Source: Oscillospiraceae bacterium
GTDB taxonomy: Bacteria; Bacillota_A; Clostridia; Oscillospirales; Ruminococcaceae
Direction: 5' to 3'
DNA: 6,055 bases
Assembly: GCA_017523995.1 (NCBI GenBank)
Contig: JAFWUX010000188.1
Location: forward strand, 1 to 6,055
Made by a program: the position numbers and the translations under genes. Positions 1 through 4,094 of this stretch are shown piece by piece; the stretch's first letter is position 1; each line of letters opens with the position of its first letter. Under the pieces are notes generated by a model. The model worked only from the letters and a program-made list of their open reading frames with translations. It had not been told where the DNA came from and ran no database searches.

Positions 1-270
1 AATGCGCTCGATCTCTGCGATGAATTCCTCGCGCAGCGTGCAGCAGATGCAGCCGTTTTGCAGCTCGACCATCTCCACCTGTGCAACCTTGTTTCCGGTT
101 TTGCCGAGCAGTCCCGCATCAATATTGATGCTGCCCATATCGTTCACGATCAGCGCAATTTTCCGCTGTTCCTGCGAAAGCAGATGCTGCATCAGCGTGG
201 TTTTGCCCGAACCGAGATAACCGGTAATCAGAATCACGGGCTTTTTGCCCTCTCTCCAATCCATGCTCAC
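1..270 (-). CDS. COG0523/CobW-type G3E GTPase, N-terminal part (runs off the left edge)
   Basis: This is the first 90 codons of a P-loop GTPase of the G3E/COG0523 family, whose members are thought to deliver or allocate zinc and other metals. Visible motifs are the Walker A loop GYLGSGKT (residues 17-24) and the metal-binding NGCICC (72-77), followed by TLREEF as is usual in the family. The GTG at 268-270 is preferred as start: AAAGGAG lies 7 bases upstream and the codon overlaps the stop of the upstream lipoprotein gene as GTGA, suggesting translational coupling. An ATG two codons later (264) is the alternative but sits 13 bases from the ribosome site. It is the last visible gene of the zur operon, so zinc-responsive expression is inferred. 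The C-terminal half is outside the window, so the subclass cannot be set. Family assignment is firm; the metal is inferred from context. Confidence 0.93.
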   Translation of the reverse strand, partial: MSMDWREGKKPVILITGYLGSGKTTLMQHLLSQEQRKIALIVNDMGSINIDAGLLGKTGNKVAQVEMVELQNGCICCTLREEFIAEIERI

Positions 271-1901
271 TGCAATGCTCCTTTCAGCGTATCGTAGTTT
301 GCCTGCATCAGAGAAAGATAGGTCGCACCGCTGCTGATCTGATCTTTTGTCACGGATTGCAGCGAGTTCATTTCTGCAATCTTCTGATTTTTTGCTTTGG
401 TGTTGTCAATGATTGTCTGCGCGATCTTGTGATCGGAATTTTCAATCGTAAAGATCGTGCCGCAGCCGAGTTCATCCATTTTCTCCGCGAGAAATACGAT
501 GGTATCGAAACTTGCCTCGGTCTCTGCAGAGCAGCCGTCGAATGCAGCGAAGTAATCCAGACCGTAGTCATCGACAAAATAGCGGAACGGGAAGCGGTCA
601 CCGAACACGAGCGTTTTCTGCGATGCGCCGTCAATCAGCGTTTGGAAGTCGACGTCGAGCTTGTCAAGCTGTGCGGTGTAGGCGTCGAGATTTGCCTTGT
701 AATCGTCCTTGTTCGCGCTGTCCAGAATACTCAGTCTGTCTGCGATCTCCGTGCAGAATGTCTTTGTGTTCTTCAGCGAGAGCCAGACGTGCTCATCATA
801 TTCGACTTCGCCTTCTTCGTGTTCATGCCCGTGGTCGTGATCTTCGTCCTCATCCTCATCGCTGTGACCGTGGCCGATGACTTCGTCACAAACCTCATCC
901 GGCGTGAGTGCCGCGTCAAAGAATGTCGGCCAGTTGCCTTCCGGATCGACGATCGCGTCAAAGCTTTCATTGCTCATTCTGATATGGAAATGCTCTGCCT
1001 TTTCCGGTTCGATCATGTGATCGTTGAACTCGATATAGAGCGGCGCACTGGCTTCCTTGTCCTCGGCTTCAAAGCGGTACATTGCCGCCTTTGTACCGGT
1101 AGACCAGTTCTGGATATAGTAGCCGACATACTTGTAATCCGATTCCGTGACCTTGCCGTCCTTGTCGGTGAATTTGATGCGGTTGCCGTCAATGGTGATG
1201 GCGGTCAGGTCGGTCTTGTAGCCCTTTTTGTAGTAGTCCTTGTATTCTGCCGCAGTCATGCTGCCGTCCTCAGACTTATGCTCCCATGCTTCATCCAGAG
1301 AGCCGTCCAGCACCAGCGGATAGGCAGACTGCCAGTCGCCCTCCCAGTCGGAAAGCGGTCTGTCCTGCACTTCGTCATCCTCAAAGGTCGAGACCTCTTT
1401 GCTGTGGTCATGTTCATCATGTTCATCGTGCTCGTGGTCATGGTCATGTTCCATGCCCTCTTTGACTTCTTCTTCCTTTGCAGCATCGCCCATGACTTCC
1501 ATCAGATTGATGACCTGCATATCCTTGTTTGTTGCCTCAGCAAGTGCGTCTTCGACCCACTCATCCGATTCGCCTCCGACATACACAAAGAGGTCACAAT
1601 CCGCAATCTTTGCCATGTCCATTGCAGTCGGCTGATAGCTATGCAGATCGACGCCGGAATCAAGCAGATAAGTAATCTCCGCGTGGGATGCGTGATCGCC
1701 GAGAATCTGCTTCACCCAGTCATACTCCGGAAAGATCGTGCAGACAACGCTGAGTTGTTCGCCTGTGACAGTATCGTTTTTGGATTCTGCCGTGCTGCTT
1801 TCTGCGGTATCCTGCTGTGAACTGCTCTCGCTGCAGGCGGTCATCGCAGAGGCAGCGATCACTGCGCAGAGCATATAAGCGGTTATTTTCAAGTTTTTCA
1901 T
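267..1901 (-). CDS. adcA: Zinc ABC transporter substrate-binding lipoprotein, ZnuA/AdcA with an internal ZinT domain
   Basis: This 544-residue surface lipoprotein should capture zinc for an ABC importer. The N-terminus is a lipoprotein signal ending at Cys23 (AMTAC). The first ZnuA lobe spans about 48-140, with the zinc ligand His87 in DLHSYQP. A His/Asp loop follows (151-166), then a ZinT domain (about 172-340) with His295, His304 and His306 in the H-x8-H-x-H spacing of ZinT. A second His/Asp/Glu loop comes next (344-361), then the second ZnuA lobe (about 365-544), which begins with the ligand-bearing DEHVWLS (His371) and ends with the family pattern MNSLQSVT...GATYLSLMQ. The third ZnuA His region reads FGDRFPFRYF, without His. 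In streptococcal AdcA the ZinT domain is C-terminal; here it is nested in the His-rich loop. The start has GGAGG 7 bases upstream. The gene lies 105 bp behind the small membrane-protein gene; permease and ATPase genes are not visible. Confidence 0.95.
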   Translation of the reverse strand: MKNLKITAYMLCAVIAASAMTACSESSSQQDTAESSTAESKNDTVTGEQLSVVCTIFPEYDWVKQILGDHASHAEITYLLDSGVDLHSYQPTAMDMAKIADCDLFVYVGGESDEWVEDALAEATNKDMQVINLMEVMGDAAKEEEVKEGMEHDHDHEHDEHDEHDHSKEVSTFEDDEVQDRPLSDWEGDWQSAYPLVLDGSLDEAWEHKSEDGSMTAAEYKDYYKKGYKTDLTAITIDGNRIKFTDKDGKVTESDYKYVGYYIQNWSTGTKAAMYRFEAEDKEASAPLYIEFNDHMIEPEKAEHFHIRMSNESFDAIVDPEGNWPTFFDAALTPDEVCDEVIGHGHSDEDEDEDHDHGHEHEEGEVEYDEHVWLSLKNTKTFCTEIADRLSILDSANKDDYKANLDAYTAQLDKLDVDFQTLIDGASQKTLVFGDRFPFRYFVDDYGLDYFAAFDGCSAETEASFDTIVFLAEKMDELGCGTIFTIENSDHKIAQTIIDNTKAKNQKIAEMNSLQSVTKDQISSGATYLSLMQANYDTLKGALQ

Positions 1902-1908
1902 ATTATTA

Positions 1909-1913
1909 CCTCC
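1909..1913 (-). promoter_or_regulatory. Ribosome binding site of the zinc-binding lipoprotein gene
   Basis: On the minus strand GGAGG is followed by TAATAAT and the ATG, a seven-base spacer. This supports the start at 1901, from which a complete lipoprotein signal is read. Confidence 0.8.
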
Positions 1914-1947
1914 ATAATCAATGATTCAGAATGTTTGCATACCGGAT

Positions 1948-1971
1948 ACACCGTGCTATGGGACACGGCAC
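1948..1971 (-). other. Intergenic hairpin upstream of the lipoprotein gene
   Basis: In the leftward transcript GTGCCGTG can pair with CACGGTGT across an eight-base loop, giving an 8-bp stem with three G-U pairs. No U-run follows, so it does not look like an intrinsic terminator. It lies in the 105-bp gap between the small membrane-protein gene and the lipoprotein gene. I see no convincing promoter in that gap, so the lipoprotein is probably co-transcribed from the zur promoter. The hairpin may affect message stability; that is inference. Confidence 0.3.
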
Positions 1972-2006
1972 ACCCGATACGCAGAAAAAGAAATGTGGAG
2001 GAAATC

Positions 2007-2303
2007 TTAATTCAACATCTCAACTTTCAGAGATACCAGTGTTTCGCAGGACGCTTCACGGGTTTCGGCGCCTGTCAGGAATGCCGCCAACGCTGCATAG
2101 CAGAGCAGCAAAAGTGCCGAGGAACCCGAAACAGCAGCACTGCGAAGGCGCTGGTCACATTGCGTGAGAACAGCACAAACCGAGCAGTTTTCGCCTGTGC
2201 AGTGATGATGACTGTGAAATGCAAGGCAGGAAGCCGAGCCTAACACCGAGAGGCAGAGCACAATCACTGCCATAATCATTACGATTCTATTTGCCTTTTT
2301 CAT
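2007..2303 (-). CDS. Small His/Cys-rich membrane protein of unknown function in the zinc operon
   Basis: This 98-residue protein has a hydrophobic segment at about 7-28, either a signal anchor or a signal peptide, and a second hydrophobic stretch at about 59-77. Between them lies a dense potential metal-binding cluster, FHSHHHCTGENCSVC (29-43), with Cys49 shortly after. Its ligands are His30, His32, His33, His34, Cys35, Cys40, Cys43 and Cys49. Topology from the sequence suggests the cluster faces outside the membrane. AAAGGAGG lies eight bases before the ATG, and the start follows the zur stop by only 18 bases, so it is clearly part of the operon. Comparable short HxHHCxGExCxxC proteins occur near metal genes in Clostridia (recalled, not searched). 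A role in zinc capture, hand-over to the lipoprotein or sensing is inference; no enzyme fold is recognisable. Confidence 0.85.
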   Translation of the reverse strand: MKKANRIVMIMAVIVLCLSVLGSASCLAFHSHHHCTGENCSVCAVLTQCDQRLRSAAVSGSSALLLLCYAALAAFLTGAETREASCETLVSLKVEMLN

Positions 2304-2321
2304 ACACCCTGCCTCCTTTCT

Positions 2322-2720
2322 TTATTTGCAGTCCTTACAGATTCCGGTGATTATGATCTCATGATCCGCCGCAAAGGATTCCTCTGTCAGCAGCTCGCCG
2401 AGCAGTTTATGGCTGCAATCGTTTTGCAGCTCAATGATTCTGCCGCAGCTTTTACAGTGCATCCGCACTTTGCAATGACAAGCCTCACCGTCAGAGAGCT
2501 GATACATATACTGACAGCTCTGCATATCAATGTGTTTTGTCAGTATGCCCTCCGCAGCAAGCCGTTTGACAAGCCGGTAAATCGTGCTCTCACCCGGCAC
2601 ATAATCCGCCTGCTCACAAAGCATCTTTTCATAGATCTGCGGGACGGTCATGGCTGTATGACAGTGACTGCGAAAAAAAGACAGCAACGCATCCCGCTGC
2701 ACCGTTTTGTAGGTCGCCAT
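2322..2720 (-). CDS. zur: Fur-family transcriptional regulator, probably the zinc sensor Zur
   Basis: This 132-residue protein has the Fur-family layout: an N-terminal winged helix with the recognition region ESTIYRLVKRLAAEGIL (44-60), then a dimerisation and metal domain. The structural zinc site is given by two CxxC pairs, Cys89/Cys92 (HCKSCG) and Cys128/Cys131 (ICKDCK, at the extreme C-terminus). His82, Cys83 and His88 are candidate regulatory ligands. The length is typical of the family. AAGGAGG lies seven bases before the ATG. It heads an operon with a zinc-binding lipoprotein and a COG0523 GTPase, which makes Zur more likely than Fur or PerR. A palindromic operator lies between its promoter and its start, so autoregulation is likely. 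It should repress this operon and the divergent GTPase genes when zinc is sufficient. Metal identity is inferred from context. Confidence 0.88.
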   Translation of the reverse strand: MATYKTVQRDALLSFFRSHCHTAMTVPQIYEKMLCEQADYVPGESTIYRLVKRLAAEGILTKHIDMQSCQYMYQLSDGEACHCKVRMHCKSCGRIIELQNDCSHKLLGELLTEESFAADHEIIITGICKDCK

Positions 2721-2739
2721 GTGACCGCCTCCTTAATAT

Positions 2740-2758
2740 GAAAATGCGAATCATTTTC
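2740..2758. promoter_or_regulatory. Zur-type operator of the zur operon
   Basis: The 19-bp imperfect palindrome GAAAATGCGAATCATTTTC differs at two central positions from the symmetric consensus GAAAATGATAATCATTTTC shared with 3938-3956 and 4009-4027. Flanking bases extend each arm by one (TGAAAATG/CATTTTCA). It begins a few bases downstream of the inferred transcription start, where a bound repressor would block transcription. An extra CATTTTCA half-site lies at 2779-2786, inside the promoter spacer. The sequence resembles known Fur/Zur boxes; binding by the encoded regulator is inferred. Confidence 0.75.
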
Positions 2759-2770
2759 AGTTTCATTGCA

Positions 2771-2799
2771 ATTTTACGCATTTTCACGTGTTTTGTCAA
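2771..2799 (-). promoter_or_regulatory. Promoter of the zur operon
   Basis: Read on the minus strand, a perfect -35 box TTGACA (2794-2799) is separated by 17 bases from the -10 box TAAAAT (2771-2776). Transcription would start near 2764, about 44 bases before the zur ATG, with the operator just inside the transcript. Confidence 0.78.
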
Positions 2800-2825
2800 T
2801 ACAATCGTGCAATCTTCTGCATTTT

Positions 2826-2840
2826 GCCTGATTATCAGGC
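2826..2840. repeat. Perfect 7-1-7 palindrome in the zur upstream region
   Basis: GCCTGATTATCAGGC has two perfect 7-base arms around one base. It lies about 70 bases upstream of the inferred zur transcription start and downstream of the leftward GTPase gene. The 7-1-7 shape is that of Fur-family boxes, but the arm sequence differs from the three operators found here. No U-run follows on either strand, so it is not an obvious terminator. Confidence 0.4.
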
Positions 2841-2849
2841 GGAAGTCAG

Positions 2850-2906
2850 CTCAATTTTAGTTGTTTAACAACAATCCAAAACTGAGAAGCTATTTTCAAA
2901 ATTGAG
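2850..2906. repeat. Nested inverted repeats immediately after the leftward GTPase gene
   Basis: CTCAATTTT (2850-2858) and AAAATTGAG (2898-2906) are a perfect 9-bp inverted pair enclosing GTTGTTTAACAAC (2860-2872), itself a 6-1-6 palindrome. The structure begins two bases past the stop codon of the GTPase gene and could end or protect that transcript. There is no clear U-tract, so a standard Rho-independent terminator is not supported. Confidence 0.4.
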
Positions 2907-2908
2907 AA

Positions 2909-3859
2909 TCAATAGAATGTTGCGACGGCTTCCTCCGGCGGATCTGCCGGTGTTGCTGCAAGGATCTCCAGCTCCGGAACGACCTGCTGCCGGAATAGAT
3001 GCCTTTTCACAAGCATCCTTGCCGTAATCACTGCCCATTGCTGCGGCTGCGGGAAAACTGTTTTTGTATGCGCAGCCATACAGCAGAACTGAATATCAGC
3101 GGCACAGCAGGTCATGACTTCCCGTCCGACCGCAACAGTATGCTTCGGCAGCCGTTCATCCTGAACGACCAGTACCCGAATTGTCACGACCTTTCCGTTA
3201 TATTTTTCCGGATCATCCGAGGCATCCCGAAACCATAGTGCAAAGTCCCGGTCATGCACAACAAACCTGTCTGATTCGATATCGTAGGGTAGCGGATCTT
3301 CCAAATTATCCAGCGCAACATTTCCGTCTGTATACTCATAATAAATCAAAGTACGGCGATTCAGTGCGCGGACAAGTCTGTGAAACTCCAATGCGTCGTA
3401 CTCCTGCTGAAAACGATTGAAGTAAAGCAGATCGCAGGCCCTCATTTTCTCCGCGAGCAACGCCCGCATATTGGTGTTGTACAGCAGAAAGGTCGCCGAA
3501 TCTATCACAGTCACCGTCTGAAAAAGATACCAGTTTTCCGGTGTATCGGAAAAGAGCTTCTCAAGATTCCACATTCCGTTATATTCGATCAGAATGCGGT
3601 CAGGCTTGACAGCATCAACCAATGCCCGCAGCTTTTCCTTCTGAAGATCAGACTGGTTTTCAATGAGATGCAGCGTCACCTCGTCATGTCCTGTCAGGTC
3701 ATATTCCGTAAAGCCCTCCTCAAAGACAAGAAGCAGTATGCGATCATGCTCATTGAATTGCGGATCTCCGATCGTTTCCTGAATGAAAGCGGTCTTTCCT
3801 GCCTCCAGAAAACCGAGAAACAGATAGACCGGAATGATATTCTCCTGATTGATATCCAT
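2909..3859 (-). CDS. G3E-family GTPase without CXCC, with a YcgQ/TIGR03943-like C-terminal domain
   Basis: This 316-residue protein starts with a G3E GTPase domain: the Walker A loop is GFLEAGKT (16-23). The usual GC-x-CC metal motif is replaced by an acidic stretch, FEEGFTEYD. The segment RILIEYNGMWNLEKL follows, as in a recognisable clostridial subfamily (recalled). The C-terminal part has GKVVTIRVLVV and REVMTCCAADIQFC, resembling the CCxxD region of YcgQ/TIGR03943 proteins that accompany UPF0718 permeases in zinc-regulated loci. It ends PADPPEEAVATFY. The ATG at 3859 is chosen because GGGAGG lies eight bases upstream; an in-frame codon at 3904 lies upstream of the inferred -10 box and is rejected. 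It is divergent from the truncated cobW and shares its operator region. A role in zinc handling is inferred; no reaction is established. Confidence 0.9.
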   Translation of the reverse strand: MDINQENIIPVYLFLGFLEAGKTAFIQETIGDPQFNEHDRILLLVFEEGFTEYDLTGHDEVTLHLIENQSDLQKEKLRALVDAVKPDRILIEYNGMWNLEKLFSDTPENWYLFQTVTVIDSATFLLYNTNMRALLAEKMRACDLLYFNRFQQEYDALEFHRLVRALNRRTLIYYEYTDGNVALDNLEDPLPYDIESDRFVVHDRDFALWFRDASDDPEKYNGKVVTIRVLVVQDERLPKHTVAVGREVMTCCAADIQFCCMAAHTKTVFPQPQQWAVITARMLVKRHLFRQQVVPELEILAATPADPPEEAVATFY

Positions 3860-3892
3860 AGCAGATTCCTCCCTTGCTTTGATCTGTCCTGT

Positions 3893-3921
3893 ATGATAGC
3901 ACAAATCGCTGCCGTTTGCAA
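3893..3921 (-). promoter_or_regulatory. Promoter of the leftward G3E GTPase gene
   Basis: On the minus strand TTGCAA (3916-3921) and TATCAT (3893-3898) are separated by 17 bases. Transcription would begin near 3886, about 27 bases before the ATG at 3859. The operator at 3938-3956 lies just upstream of the -35 box. Confidence 0.65.
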
Positions 3922-3937
3922 TGCTTTCTCAGAAACT

Positions 3938-3956
3938 GAAAATCATTATCATTTTC
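3938..3956. promoter_or_regulatory. Zur-type operator shared by two divergent GTPase promoters
   Basis: GAAAATCATTATCATTTTC is a 9-1-9 palindrome with one mismatched pair. It lies between the two divergent promoters, 17 bp from the leftward -35 box and 11 bp from the rightward one. It matches the arms of the operators at 2740-2758 and 4009-4027. Regulation of both genes from one site is inferred from this position. Confidence 0.75.
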
Positions 3957-3966
3957 GAGAGAAGTC

Positions 3967-3995
3967 TTGACAGAATATGAGAGTGCGTGTATAAT
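3967..3995 (+). promoter_or_regulatory. Consensus promoter of the truncated cobW gene
   Basis: TTGACA (3967-3972) and TATAAT (3990-3995) are both perfect sigma-A boxes separated by 17 bases. Transcription would start near 4002, giving a leader of about 97 bases. Operators flank the promoter on both sides, as expected for a strong promoter held under tight repression. Confidence 0.85.
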
Positions 3996-4008
3996 ACAAA
4001 CCAGAAAT

Positions 4009-4027
4009 GAAAATGATACACATTTTC
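4009..4027. promoter_or_regulatory. Zur-type operator downstream of the cobW promoter
   Basis: GAAAATGATACACATTTTC has perfect outer 7-base arms and two mismatched inner pairs. It begins about seven bases after the inferred transcription start, the same position as the operator of the zur promoter. Its centre is 71 bp from that of the upstream operator. Confidence 0.75.
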
Positions 4028-4037
4028 TATTTCAGAG

Positions 4038-4064
4038 TGAAATCACGATAACACGTTGATTTCA
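4038..4064 (+). repeat. Leader hairpin of the truncated cobW transcript
   Basis: TGAAATCA (4038-4045) and TGATTTCA (4057-4064) are a perfect 8-bp inverted pair with an 11-base loop, in the untranslated leader between the promoter and the ATG. There is no following U-run. It could be an mRNA structure or a divergent operator; neither is shown. Confidence 0.35.
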
Positions 4065-4086
4065 AGTTCTTTCATTATCCATTTTC

Positions 4087-4091
4087 GGAGG
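4087..4091 (+). promoter_or_regulatory. Ribosome binding site of the truncated cobW
   Basis: GGAGG is followed by seven bases (TACTCAC) and the ATG at 4099, fixing the start of this gene. Confidence 0.8.
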
Positions 4092-4094
4092 TAC

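Noticed and set aside
357..1820. Long 487-residue open frame on the plus strand
   Set aside because: It lies wholly antisense to the zinc-binding lipoprotein gene, has no family resemblance and is explained by that gene's codon use.
1909..2006. Separate promoter for the zinc-binding lipoprotein
   Set aside because: No spaced -35/-10 pair and no operator were found in this gap, so read-through from the zur promoter is more likely.
2361..2741. 126-residue plus-strand frame
   Set aside because: It is the antisense shadow of the Fur-family gene, which has clear motifs and a good ribosome site.
2767..2785. Second full operator inside the zur promoter
   Set aside because: The CATTTTC arm is present but the opposing arm reads TGCAATTTT, so only a half-site is supported.
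3859..3904. Upstream start at 3904 for the leftward GTPase
   Set aside because: It would lie upstream of the inferred -10 box and lacks a ribosome site; the ATG at 3859 has GGGAGG eight bases upstream.
3380..3970. 196-residue plus-strand frame
   Set aside because: It is antisense to the G3E GTPase gene and runs through its promoter and operator, with no recognisable motif.
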